Shown here in pieces: positions 38,961 to 51,100 of a stretch of 64,000 bases of DNA. The notes below the pieces were generated by a model, which worked only from the letters and a program-made list of their open reading frames with translations, had not been told where the DNA came from and made no database searches. Source of the stretch: Anarhynchus alexandrinus (taxonomy: Eukaryota > Chordata > Aves > Charadriiformes > Charadriidae); assembly GCA_008711295.1 (NCBI GenBank), contig VUYV01000010.1, positions 7,392,589 through 7,456,588 of the forward strand, in the 5' to 3' direction. The position numbers and the translations under genes are program-made. The stretch's first letter is position 1. Each line of letters starts with the position of its first letter.

Positions 38961-41900
38961 AGCCCAGGATTGTGAAGGGTGATTGGTGACCCGAGGTGCT
39001 TGGCTTAATAGGCTCAAATTGCGGAGAGGAGGGAACTGCATCACATCATAGTCATTCACCTCTTTCAGGGACTCCTGTCAGGCACCCAAAATCACCATTT
39101 GTCTTCAGAAATCTTAGCCACTTCTAACGTCATCGTTGTTGAGATATTTAACATAGAAATTCTGGAGTAGTCAGAAAAATGTAGAGAGCATTTTAATCTA
39201 TGGTTTTGAGGGTCTTTTCTTTTTTACATCTTGCAAGACAGCTATTGCTCTTTTTGAAAGCATAGTATGTTGTATCCTTTATGGGTAAACTTTTATGAGG
39301 CATTGACGGGTTTTTCTGTATTTGTAATAGGGTGCAAGCATCTAAATGGCTCAACTTTGACTCATTCATTGGAGAATGCTTACTATTTCAAATTCCTGTA
39401 ATGGCGTGAGGCAGCATACTGCAGTCTGAGGGCTTCCTGGTCCAGCCTGCAGTCTGCAGAAGCCTCGCAAATACCTGCATCGCACAACCCTGGGGCAGCA
39501 GCTGGCTCGCACACTGATGTGACTGCCAGTGACCTGGAATAACACTTGAAAATGAATATGAGATACACACAAGTGCAAGCAAGGGCAGGAGAGGGATCTC
39601 TTCTCTATGGTTTAGTCACTAACAACCCCTTTCTGTCCGGGGTGGGGGTGCTGTAGTGGAAAAATGAACATTTAGCATCATTCTGACAAAGCTGATATTA
39701 TCACCAGGTAACATCTGATCTCAGCAACTGGGTTATGGAATGACAATACAAAAGACCTGATAAAGTAGCATTTCAGTTACTGTCACCTTCATCAGTGATG
39801 TGACAGCTACTTAATTTAAAACCCTGATTGTGTGTGGTAGGAGTAGATATCAGTCAGTCTGCTGTCATTTGTTGGAGTGTTAGAGCTACTGCTATTTTCT
39901 GTTTGTTTGTTTGTTATACAAATGAACGTTTTAGTTGTGGTTGGCAAGAAGATGAACATGGTAAAGTGACAAGATGGAAATTTTGCATAAAAGCCAAAAT
40001 AGTTAGAAGGGAGGGAGGCAAACACCTATCAGTTGCAACTTCTCTCCGCTAATCTCTCCATGTTCCATAGGTGGTAAATTACCTATCACTCCCTTTCTTT
40101 GGGAGACATCTCTTCCCCTGCTAACATCCTGCCCCTACTCCTCAGTTACCCAACTACCTTCTCTCTTCTGGTTTGATCAATATCTCTGGTCAGATAAATT
40201 GCTTTTGACCTGCTTGCTCTGAAGAAGTGTGTATGTGTAACTTCCAACTGTATGAACTGGTCTTACGAAAGTTATGTTTTCTCCACCTACAAACACGACT
40301 CGGCTGTCAGTTACAGCTTTATCCCTATAAAATAGGTGGTGTCATTATGGCCTGATGACTATGGTACAAAATGCCCATTGGACTAAAGGCAGGAGGTAGC
40401 TCCTGAAGCTCTTACATGTATATAAATCTATTTGGCAGTAGAATGACCTCCTGGACCGCAGCAGAGAAACTTATTTGCTGGTTATGCTACAGGTTGTGAA
40501 AGTTGGGAGAAGAATATAGAAAGTATCATTATCTCTCCAGAATGCTTTTCCAATGTAAAGCCATTTTAGAACTGAGCGGTTGTTTAATCTCCTTTACCTT
40601 TTCTGCTTCACAGTTCTGCAGATCAGCATAAAACGTGAAGAATTTCTGGGATGGGCCAGGGCATCGGTGTCAGAATCAAGACTCTGAGCCTGGGTTGTGA
40701 ACTTAGGACTGTCTTAAGCTGAAGGATACAGTACTCTCAAGTGAACTTAAAAGGTATGTGTTTTAATTGCTCCTTGCCACTGCCCAGTGACTTCTCTGGG
40801 TTTGCACATCAGCCCTGCTAAGAGGTCCGCTGCATTCTCTGCACAAGCGACAGATGAGAGTTCTCACGAGTAGCTTATATATTTAGCATCAGATTTCAAC
40901 AAGGTCTGCAAATACACAACTAAGCCTGCCATTCAAAGATTTTTCTGAATCTTTTTTTAATAGATTTTTTTTCAATCCTTTTTTTTTTTCCAATTTTTAC
41001 CCCAATTTCACTTGCTGTCATTCTGATTCCAAAGTCTTTGCATGAGAAGTAGGCAAAATGTTTTCTTTACTCTTAACAGACTGACCATGGATGAAGAGTA
41101 ACGTTACGCTCCCCATTAAGAGACTTTATTCAGCATTTAGGAGAACTGTTGTCCCAGCTCCTCTTGTTAGCTTACCATCACAGACTGTACTTTTGAGGTG
41201 TTGATTAGCTTAGAGGGGTCTCCAGTTTATTGAAACATCTTCCCCTCTCTTCTGTCACGTTTCCTCACCATGGGATAAACAAAGCTTTCTACAGGTGATC
41301 AGCGTGACATAAGACCTCAAATGAGGAAGCAGTGAGACTTGCCCGTTTCCCTTGTTGAGTAGTACCTTGCTCCAAATGAGGTCTTATTGGTGCAAAAGTA
41401 ACCCTGTGGAGAGGCAGTGGAGTTGCTCCTTCGGTTGCTTTCTTTTCATTTCTTCATATGTAGCTTGCTGCAGGGTGAAATAGGTATGGTCTTGTGAAGA
41501 GCAGCCAGTGGCTGAGGCTCTATCTTATAAGCATTCCTTGTTGAGGGATGGTTGTTGATTTGAGTGGTCTGGATGGGACACTTTACGGAATGGCCTTATT
41601 TGAACCTCTCATACTGTGGACCTTGGTGCTAGGGACTGGAATTCCTTGTGAGAAGGTGATGGATCTGGGTGAAAGTGGGAAAAGTGTGTTTGATTTGGTC
41701 AGAGTGAAAGAGAAATATGAAAGATGGGAAAAATGAAGATGATAAAAGTTTCATATAGACTATGATGAGTCTGGTTTCTTGGGGACTATTGAAGGATAAA
41801 CTTCTGAGACATTTAAGGCATGCTCCTCACTACTACATTCACAAATAAATCTTCCTTCTTCCCTTTAAAGACTGGCACTACAATCCTCTGACAACTTGCA

Positions 41901-43540
41901 TTACATTCAGCAGGACCATGTAGTATTACATCATGTCATGGGTTTTTTTTTCCACCGCTTGGTACTAACAGGAGCTGACATTACATGAGTGAGCTAATGT
42001 AGCTAAAGTAGCTGTGATGGTGTGGTCTGTCACCTGAACTGAAGTCAAGAGGGTGCAAAAGACTAAAACAAAGAAAAAAGTATCCTGTTCTCTGGGAAAG
42101 TGCACTAATTTTGCAAGCAATAGGATTCAAAGTAGACATTGCTGAATTATTAGCAGAGATTTCAGCAATTTTTCTTGGTGGGTGTTGGGGTGGGGTTGGA
42201 ACTTACCATGATCTATTTCTGGCTTTTCAGGGTTTATTGTCTTGAAGTATTTGCCAACAGCTTATAGAGTGTTCTTAAATATTCAGTTTACTTGCTATTT
42301 TTGGCAATTAGTCACTGAAAGCACATGTTATAATTTCTGCACCTTGGTCAGCTAAAAATGAACAATAAATAAACATGGGATTTGGGGTTATTTTTGCTAA
42401 TTGCAGGCTTCCTCTTAAGGAAACACTCGCGACCTGTGGTGGTTGAATCTAACAGAAAAAGGCCCTCGGGAAGAATTTGCTGATACTATTATCAAAAATG
42501 TCTTGAAATCTTGTGTTAATTCCAACAGCTTTAGGGGAGACAACAGCACTATGGGCTCTTTAGAGTAGCAATCTATTAAGTTCTGCTTTAGGAGCAATCT
42601 CTCCCCATGCCATTATTCACACAACTCCGGATGCAGCCAGCCCCAGGCAGCGGGGGCTCTCTCTGATGCCAGAGTTTTGTGCTCAGTCTCATTGATGTTA
42701 ACTCACACCTTTTCGGTGCATACCAAGCCTCACCCCAGAATAGCCAAGAGTCCAGTTAGTGAAGATGCTCATTTGACATTTGGGTCCAGGCTGCGGGTCT
42801 GATTGATTCAGAACAGAGAAATGAATTCAAATATCCCCTTGGCTGGGCAATGTGTTGGGCTGGGTTACATCCCTCTGCTGGATCAAGGAATATTTATTTA
42901 TATCAAGTAAATAAAAAATCCCATTAGAAGACAGAGATGTATTTTTTTGTGAGGTGGTGTAAATGTCATATCTCGCTTGAGTGGAGTTCTGATCTGAAGC
43001 AGGTTTTTAAATGTGAGAAACCGGCTTTTGGCCACTTCGGGGTGGGTAAATCTATCTGATTTGATCACAGACTCTGTACTGGACATGGGAAATATTTCTT
43101 ACTTAAGGGGTTGTCTAAACTGATACATCTCCAAGAAATTTTGAGTCAAAGTCTTCTAATATAAAGCCCACCGTCCTTTTATATTAAAAACAAATTACTT
43201 AGAACTCACTTTATTCTGAATTCTTTTTGCTTTTTAAGTTTTATTGCACTCTACCAATGAGGCGTTGTTATGTGGAGAGCACCTCTCATTTCAGACATCT
43301 CCCTCCATGTTTGTTAGCATATTACTGGTAAAGAGCTCAGAGAAAAGCAACAAAGTAGTTATGAGTGCAAATAAATGTAATTACACAAAAAAATTAAAAT
43401 TGTACAGCGTGGTATCTGAGTAAAGAATGATTAAGTGGTGGGAGACAGTGAAGTTCTTTGCAGTAACTGCAAAATATGAGCTTCGGGGAGGAAAGAATTA
43501 TTTACAGGCAGAAAGTATAAAGGAGAGTAATGTAATGAAA
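38961..43540. other. Unique non-coding sequence, about 4.6 kb
   Basis: No gene is recognised. A short (TTTG)n run lies at about 39900-39914 and T-rich runs at about 40950-40992 and 41941-41952. Open frames are all below about 75 codons. A weak MIR-like phrase near 40305-40360 was considered and not called. Confidence 0.6.
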
Positions 43541-43544
43541 CAAA

Positions 43545-43795
43545 GGAAAACTTGGTTCAAGTATCAGCCAAACTTCTGACAGTGAGATGTAGTGTGTTGT
43601 GATATGGTCTCCCTGGGCAAGTGGCAGTAGTTCAGCGTCTGGCACGTTTAAAGCTAGACCAGACCAGGCACTGAAAAATGAATAATAAGGAGCAGTCCCA
43701 CGGTGACAGGAAGATGAACTGGAAGACCCAAGTGGTTGCTACCAATCTCAAGATCCCATGCTATCACTCCACGTATGTAGAGCCCAGGGAAAGAG
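43545..43795 (+). mobile_element. Ancient CR1-type LINE 3' end
   Basis: The order of motifs follows the end of an old amniote CR1: AAACTTCTGACAGTGAG (the conserved end-of-ORF2 region), TATGGTCTCCCTGGGCAAGT, then CTAGACCAGACCAGGCACTG, GGAGCAGTCC and GATGAACTGGAAGACC with GTGGT, which parallels the 3' untranslated phrase of the type GGATGGACTAGATGACC. It lies in sense orientation on the plus strand. Divergence is high, with several small gaps, and no open frame is preserved, so it is much older than the copies at 14-28 kb. Boundaries are uncertain by tens of bases. Confidence 0.6.
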
Positions 43796-44699
43796 ATGTT
43801 TTTCTGTACTCATGCAAAATTAAGGGGTTAGACTATGCCATCTGTAGTAATCCTGTCTTGGCTGAGATGAAAGGAAAGGTGAGGATTCCAGTACGCTTAA
43901 TTCTGTTATTATAGTATTAAAACCCCAGTTATTTTCCTTGAAAATATTTTTAAAATTCTGACTCAAAAAAAGAAAGGTTAAAATAAAGGAGTCTTGCATA
44001 TCTGCTTGCCCCTTAGGACTGAAAAATATGTGTAAACTATAAGAAAAAAACAAAAACCAAACTGCATTGTGTCTGATGGATAATGCAGCCTGGGGACATG
44101 TCATCTGTCTGAAGCTCAAGAGAACGTACATTTATAAAGTAGCAACAACCAAAAAAAGTGCTAAACAGTAGTTGGATTCCCTACCAAATATCTGAAACTT
44201 TAAAAAAATGTGAAACATTTATCAGGAAAGAAATTAGAGCTAAGCTAGAAAACTCCAGAAGTGTATGTTACATTCCTTAAACTTCAGGGTGAACACTCAG
44301 GTGCTTTTGTAAAGCAAATGCTTGACTTAGTAGACAAAATAAATATTTGATACTTCCATGGGTTTTCGAGTCTGTTATCTCAGTGGAGATGGTGCTGAGC
44401 ATCATCTCATCAGAGCAGAAGTCTCCCATCCCAGCTCGGGGCTGGTACCTCGCAGCCGGCCTGAGCTCCAAGCTGGGAGCAGCCGTGTGTGTTGGCTCTG
44501 GAATCTGAAATACTTCAGTGAGGAAATGGAGAACAATAAAGTGTAGTGGCCTGTCAGTCTTCTGGATGTCTGAATAAGTGATTTCTCAGGAAACTGCCAA
44601 GCAAAGCCTTCAGCTTTTGTTTTTTTCCACCACCCCCTGCTGAAATAGGACTTGTTTGGTGGTATGGCTTGTGACACGTGAGAAACTCCAGCGTAGCTG
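43796..44699. other. Unique non-coding sequence
   Basis: No gene is recognised. It is AT-rich up to about 44350 and then more balanced, with overlapping short frames on both strands at about 44358-44677 that have no domains. Confidence 0.6.
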
Positions 44700-45692
44700 G
44701 AGCCTAGTCGTCACCGGGAGCTCTGATCCTTCCCCCCGGGGCTGTTGCAGAGCTGCTGTTCCCGTGGGATTGTCCTGGTGTGGAGAGCTGCAGCATCTAT
44801 CGCTCGGTGGCGTGGCCAGGCGCAGGCAGCGGCGGTGGCACTCGGTGGCTGTGACCTGCTGTGACCTACCTCTGGCCCTGCTCCCTGTGGCTCCTCTCCG
44901 CTACCCTGCCCCGAATCCCCTCGTGCCTGGCCCCCTGCCCTGCCCTCTCGAACCCTCCCTGTCACCTAATAAAACCTACAGAAGGCATTAAAGCTCCCGC
45001 TGAAGAGCTTTATGCGTCCCCTCCCCGCCAGCCCGCAGCAGGTCGCAGCAGTGGTGGTCCCTGGCGGGTCAGTCCTGCCTTCGGGATTGTTAACATCCAC
45101 CGGGATATGCTTTTCCCAACCAGGACAGAGGGGAGTTCGTGTCGTCTCGCTTGAAGGGAGCATCTCCAACTCCTTTCAAGGGTGGAAGGACTGAGAGGGC
45201 TTTGATGGAGCTCAGATTTAAAGTCAGAAGCGAGCTGGGACCAGCGAGCTCCGACGCCAGTCAGTGAAGGCTGCCGCGCTCGTGGCTGACGCCTAATTTC
45301 AGCCAAGGGCATTTGAATCAGCGTAGTATTTCATTGAATGTAAATGCTCTGTCTTAACCTTATTTTAACCTTTGAGTGACTGTAGAAGGCTGTTGGTTTG
45401 AAGAGGTCCCAGGGGGCTGTTAAAACCGTCCATGTGGGGGAGTTCAGTTTATAAATATAAACCGTACAGGCAGCTTGCTTGGAAACCACGGAAATTATTC
45501 GGTGATAAACGGTACTTGCGATTTCAGGAGAGCGCTGCAGGTTGATAAGCTGACTTTGGAAAGGTCAGCAGCCGTGACTTAATTGCTCCAGGGCCCCCAC
45601 TAACGACGCCTCGTGCCGCGGTGGGCGCGCTGGCAGGGAGCGGGGCCGGCGAGCGGCGGCAGCAGCATCGTTGGGAGGCAGACGCGCTGAGG
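44700..45692. promoter_or_regulatory. GC- and CpG-rich patch, possible small CpG island
   Basis: Two GC-rich parts (about 44710-45290 and 45590-45692) stand out against the AT-rich surroundings. The second is the most striking, with about 15 CpG dinucleotides in 90 bp between 45602 and 45692, including CCGCGG, GGGCGCGC and GAGCGGCGGC. In vertebrates such retained CpGs often mark an unmethylated promoter or enhancer. No TATA box, clear initiator or following exon can be seen, so any transcript would be an unannotated one. Several mutually overlapping short frames in the patch are expected from GC-rich DNA and are not called as genes. Confidence 0.35.
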
Positions 45693-46879
45693 CTGTTAGA
45701 ACAAGCCATGCCAGGTTCAGGTTTCAAACCTGGTCACCCAACAGCCCTCACGTTATCACCTGAATCTAAAAAACCCTCAGACAGCTTTTGTGCAGGTCCT
45801 GTGGAGCACAAGTTCGGGATGTAAAGAAAATTTGTTTGGAAACTCTCTTTGCCTTTTCTTTTTTCCCCTCCTAATTTTACCTTTTCCCCTGGTGCTCCCT
45901 GACTTATTCCCAGACTAGTCATTTCACACCTGCCCTTGTCTCAATGGCCTTTTGTTATTTTTTAACTAAAAATGTCAATAATGGACACAATTATTTGCAT
46001 TGCTGAAGAGGCTTGCATGGCCCTCTAAATCTCCTGTGTGCACAATTCTTTTAATTAAATTTGCATCTTAGTTTCATGTTTCCCGGGGCTCTGCTCTGGC
46101 TGGTGGCACTAGTTTGAGAGTGATAGAGCTCTGTTTTTCCAGAATTGTGAAGGGTTTTCTGCAAACAGGTACGTCTCTCTCCATGTTATTCTATCAATTT
46201 TGTGAGGTGAAGATTAGGAAGCGCTGGGCTCTTTTGGAGGTTTGTACGACTCAGTGATTTCGGCAGTCGTGACTTGGCTGTTTCCATATTGCTGACTCGC
46301 AAATTTGGGTTCTGCTGAGTGGTGAGTTTTGATTTTGCCAAGTTGTGACGTACGAAATTAGAGTTGTGCAGTCACAACTTGCTGAGAGCTGGAGATATTC
46401 GAGGTGCTTTGGTTTCTGAGAGACAGTGACAAAGTTTTTCTGCTGAAGCTCTTAAACTTGCTTCTCGAACAGGCCTCAGCTTGATTGTTAGGTTAACAAA
46501 AAAATACACGGAACAGCATATTCTATCTTCTAAATAGGTAACTGCCCTAACCCTTCTAAGGGGAGTAGCTCTCCCTGGAGAACTCTGTCCTCATCTGCTG
46601 ATGAGACAGGTTTTTACCTGCATTGATTTCAAGGGATGCTGGATTGGGCTTCATAGGAATCTTCTCTATTTTATATACTTTTAGTACGAACTGTTCTTTG
46701 TAGGTAGCAACCTAAAATCGGGCCACTTAACTGTTCACTCTGACTGGTAATGCTCTGGCCTTCTGACATAGGGACTGCAAGCAGATCTTTAACGTTGCTT
46801 CAGAATTTCCCTTAAAACGATCCGTTTTAAAAGCGCAGGTGAACGGGGAGCATCCAGGGCTAAAGAGCACTGAAGTGCT
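45693..46879. other. Unique non-coding sequence
   Basis: It starts with a short perfect palindrome, CAGGTTTCAAACCTG, at 45718-45732 (7-bp arms). A long pyrimidine tract occupies about 45840-45910. An inverted repeat at 46339-46381 is annotated separately. No gene is recognised. Confidence 0.6.
46339..46381. repeat. 11-bp perfect inverted repeat with 21-nt loop
   Basis: CAAGTTGTGAC at 46339-46349 is exactly mirrored by GTCACAACTTG at 46371-46381. A third, imperfect version of the same arm (GTCGTGACTTGGC) lies at 46266-46278. The pair could form a hairpin or two half-sites for a dimeric DNA-binding protein. It is too short and isolated to assign to a transposon. Confidence 0.7.
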
Positions 46880-48110
46880 CTAATGGTCCTGATGTCAGCC
46901 AAATGAACTGGATCATCCAATTATTTTCAATTACAATTCCGATCCTTTCCTTAATGTTTTGCTATGCTGATATCTGTGTTGGCAATGCAGCCAGCTCTGG
47001 CTTTATGATCCCCCTTGTTGCAACGTGCTGTGCTTAATTACTTTGCCTCCATAACAAACAGACATTCTGAACAATTAGACAATAATATGGAAGCAGGAAA
47101 GGAAAATAGCTCAAGATACTTTCATTTTAATTATGCTGATAGTGCACCCCATGGTTTTGAATCAATGCTGGAATAATGTTCTTTTGATAGTCTTCAATAA
47201 CTTTAAACGAGATCTAATAAATTTGTATTTTTATGTGAAATTTAGAAGGAAAAATCCCTTGCTGTTGATTTTATTTTCAATTGAAAATCACAACTCCCAT
47301 GATTTGTACTCTTGTGTTCTAATTGGATGTCCACCCCTATTGAACAAATCACTTAAACACCTTAATTGCTATACCAGAAGGGATTACACTTCGAGCACAT
47401 GTTTAATACTTTCCTGAGTTGCTGCCCTGTTGCAAAAACAAGGCTCTTGCATTTTAGAAACTGGTGAAATAAGAAGAATTATATTTAGGGCTTTTTTTCC
47501 TATACACCATCACAAATTTCTATGCATTTTTTTTTTAAAGCTAATAAGCTGACAGTAAGCAGAGTAGACTCCTTGCAAGTAGAGAGGAAGACTGGTGTCA
47601 TAAAATGAATGCCCAGCTGCTTTGCTCTTTAAAGTTAAACAAAGCTAATTTTGGAAGGGCTGCTACTGAGCCATGCTGACACTAACACCTAACTTTGCTG
47701 TATTGTGCTACACAGCCACAGGTGCATATTTAGCTCCTTAAATCTTCTTCACCAATGTCACAATAATAAAACAAGCAGCACTAAACCAGCCAGTTTACTG
47801 AGATGATATGGGAAGAAAACAGATTAATTCCTTTATTAATACTATTTACATGGAATTACCATAATTTCTACAGTATGACTTTTGACAGTTCTCCTAATAT
47901 AAAGAAACATCTGAGGCACGTGGAAAGCCTTTGTGAGCTGCTCCTGTAGTCTTAAAATAAATAAAGCGAGCTAAATGTAAATAGGGCATTATAAAGCTCA
48001 GAGGATGTGATAAGAAATCCGTTTCCATCGTTGCGAAATGTTTAGGGCATTTAAGGAGATACCTGACTGTGGCAGGCTTAGTTTCTAACAAACTCAGTAG
48101 GCGTCATGCC
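46880..48110. promoter_or_regulatory. Candidate cluster of conserved non-coding elements
   Basis: Over about 1.2 kb the sequence is AT-rich, unique and free of transposon signatures. It carries many clustered homeodomain-, POU- and SOX-like cores, for example CCAATTATTTTCAATTACAA near 46918, TGCTTAATTACTTTG near 47031, GAACAATTAGACAATAA near 47070 and TTAATTATGCTGATAG near 47127. A 94-codon frame (47133-47417) lacks domains. Such density is typical of vertebrate developmental enhancers in gene deserts, but this is judged from appearance only. Of the candidate regulatory blocks in the window I rate this one highest. Confidence 0.38.
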
Positions 48111-51100
48111 GGGATACTGCTAAATGGAGGTTCATTTCACTCATCTTAAAGTCCCGGCCTTTGCAGCGAGATGCCTGGAAGTCTCTGGTGTTTGACCATC
48201 CAAATTCAGCTTTTTGTCTTTGTGTATATAACTGAGGGCAGAAACTGTCTTCAAAAAGCCTTAGCTTGTGATAAGCGCGCTCGGGAATATTTGGTTTGGT
48301 AAGGGTTTTGTACTGGTAAATCTGGTTCTGAAAGCTCCAGGTTAAATTTGCACAGCAGCGTAGAAAAGAAAGGTCTGAATAAGCTCCCAGCGCCTACGGG
48401 ATGGCAGTATGGTTGGGCAGGTTTGTGCTCGCGCGCAGCATCCCCGCCAAGCCCCTTGGGTCTGGCTGCCGGCTGCTTACGCAGGCGTCATCGTGGACCG
48501 TATGAGCAATACATCAGTTTGCCTAAGGAGCCAGAAAAATGACTTTCAGTGGGCTCAAATTATTACAAAATAGGTATGACTAAAAGAAAAAATTCTTTGC
48601 TCGTTGGGGGATTAGCACTTTGAAATTCCTGTCTTTAGCCACATTTCTTAATAAAGTCTGGCCTGTGATGCCTATTAAAGACAAACAGTACTCTGGTGGC
48701 TGTTTTAGACTGCACAAGTTTTTTACAATTTATTTGAAAAAAGAGTTTCAGCAGAGGATTTATAAATGGACAACCAATTTTAGAGTGTGTATGTATAAGC
48801 ACGTGCAGGATGCACGCTCAGATTTGAGATTTTTAAAAAGCAAGTGAATGATACGTACCAGCCTTTGAAAAGGGATCTCATGCAAGCATGTGACATTGGC
48901 TATCAAAAAAAGAAGGCTCCAAAGTTATTACTCACTGCCAAAGTCCTTGGCTGTGCACGCTGAAGCACTCACTGCGCTAGATCAGGCTAAACCAACATGA
49001 TTATTTTTATTGCTGCTCAACGTTGTGGTTTGACCTGACTTCTCCAAAATTGAGTGTAACAACACTACAGCTTAGATGGATATAGCTTGTCAAATGGTCT
49101 TACAGACATTAATATATTATGCTAACCTTTGTATCACTTGGTATACAGCTGAACATAGATCCCAGATATTCAGGCGATAGTGTTCCTGCTGTAATCTCTA
49201 GACTGACTTCTCAATAACTCACTTTGCCCATAGGGTCCCTTGAGCAAAGGTTTTGGAAGAAAACCCAGAGATCTGCCTGATTTACAGTGATCAGGTAGAC
49301 AAGCGCCTCTACTTTCCAGACTGAAAGCTGTTTTCTGCTAAGCACCAGATGTAGCTGTCAGCGGGGAAAATTATTTGATATCGCCCGAGTTTCTCAACCA
49401 CAGCATAAGCAAAGTGCTTCCTGTAATATGGAGCATTTATGGATAATATTTGTAGAGTAATTGCTATGCAATCACTGCTCCACTGCCAAAGATTTCAGTC
49501 AGTTGTTATGAATCTTGCAGTAAAAATCCTATCGGGGACAGTGCGATGAAAACATCACAAGCATTTGGGAAAATGATGTGAGGTCAGCTGGTTTGATTTG
49601 ACTTGATGTGGGTATTCAATATGCTGCGCTGCCTGGTGTTGAGAGCGTTTTCATTTCAAATCTGAAAAGTGGGAAGCCTCAGATGAAAAATTAGTGGGAA
49701 GCTGGAGTGCAATTGCCAGTATTCATGGTATCTAGAAAGACACAAGAACCTGTTGTCCTTTGGGTGACTCCATGTGTTGCGCTCTTTTGGAAAAGGAGCA
49801 AGAAATCCAGGTCCAAGATATTGGTCATTTTTTCTTGCTGCATAGCATATTTTTGACAAGCATTCTTATCCTTTTCTTGAAAAATGCAGTCTTTTCTTTT
49901 CATTTGTGGAAATTGGATTGATGGCAAATGCAATTGAACTTTTCTTTGAATTTTTCATCTAACAGTAAGAAAATCTTATATGTAATCTAAATTCGACGTC
50001 TAATACCTTTGATTTTTCTTATCTAATATTGAACAGTGGCCAATTGTATTTAATTTTAGTTCGGAGAGTTCATTGCTTTCTTCTGCATAATGATAAATAT
50101 TTACTCTGTGCTGTGGAAGATCAGTGATCCTTCCCTGAGGGATACCCCTTCAGCATAATTTTTAGCATGTGTAATCTTACTTTTTTGATGACTTTCACTT
50201 GAAAGCAGTGAGAAATGGGATCTATTGTCAACTTCTTCTATGACTTTTGGAAAGTTGAGCCGGGGTGTGGTTTCCCTGCTGTTCTGCAAGCTGTGCACTT
50301 TCCCAAATCTCTTGTGCTGACTCACCAAAAACGGGATCTCATCATGTAGCTTTTGCTGTCTACATTACCGAGCTACGTGACACTCAGTGTTTTACTCCCT
50401 AAACTGAGCTGTCAGAGTAGCGAGCTGATTGTTTCTCATTAACGTTCTGCAAAATGCTCAGCTGTGTTTGGAGGAATTTGCTGTAAGGTGACTGCAACTT
50501 TCCCTGACCTTTAATTTAATTTATTTGTTTTTCTTCCACCAAGGCTCTCCAAGTCAGCAGAAGATATATTCTTACTGGGCTGATTAACCCAAGGAAGTGT
50601 CTCACTTAAACAAGAGTGTAAGTTAGGTGAGGGACTTCTTTGGCAGAAGGAATGCAGTGGAGATAAAGCAGCCATGCAGTGAAGGCTGGCTGGTCTGAAA
50701 TGAATTTTAATGGAAGTGGGAATTTTAGTCCAGTTTCTACGGGAAGATGTCTCCTTTGCCACATTACCACGTTCAGTGCCTCCTGCTGAGCACTGCGCAG
50801 AGTGGCCAAGGCTGAAGTGGTCAAGGACTGGTCTTCCATCCAGAGGAGGGGCCCTCCTGGAGGAGGAGGGCTGGGGTTGGCTGCCTTGGCCTACAGGAGC
50901 GCTCCTGAATGGTGGTGGGAGTTTTAGCTCAGAGAGGAGCAAACCCTAAATGCTGTCAATGCTTCATTTCCATGAAATGTCTTATTGTGGAGCTGAATTT
51001 TCTGTTTGCTTCTCTAACTTCTTTGGTCCCTTTGCAAACATTTTAGTACATCCAGAGAAGGCATTGCTTTGGGGATGCTGTGGCTCTATGTCTGACCGTG

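Noticed and set aside
40305..40365. A weak MIR-like phrase around CCCTATAAAATAGG
   Set aside because: The match is shorter and poorer than those at 27.7 and 30.7 kb.
44656..45312. Several overlapping frames of 60-111 codons in the CpG-rich patch
   Set aside because: GC-rich DNA has few stops. All six frames show similar openness and no translation resembles a protein family.
50511..50949. Overlapping open frames on both strands (143 codons minus, 79 codons plus)
   Set aside because: The spot is GC-richer, the translations are low-complexity with many S, P, R and G residues, no domain is recognisable and no splice or promoter context supports either frame.
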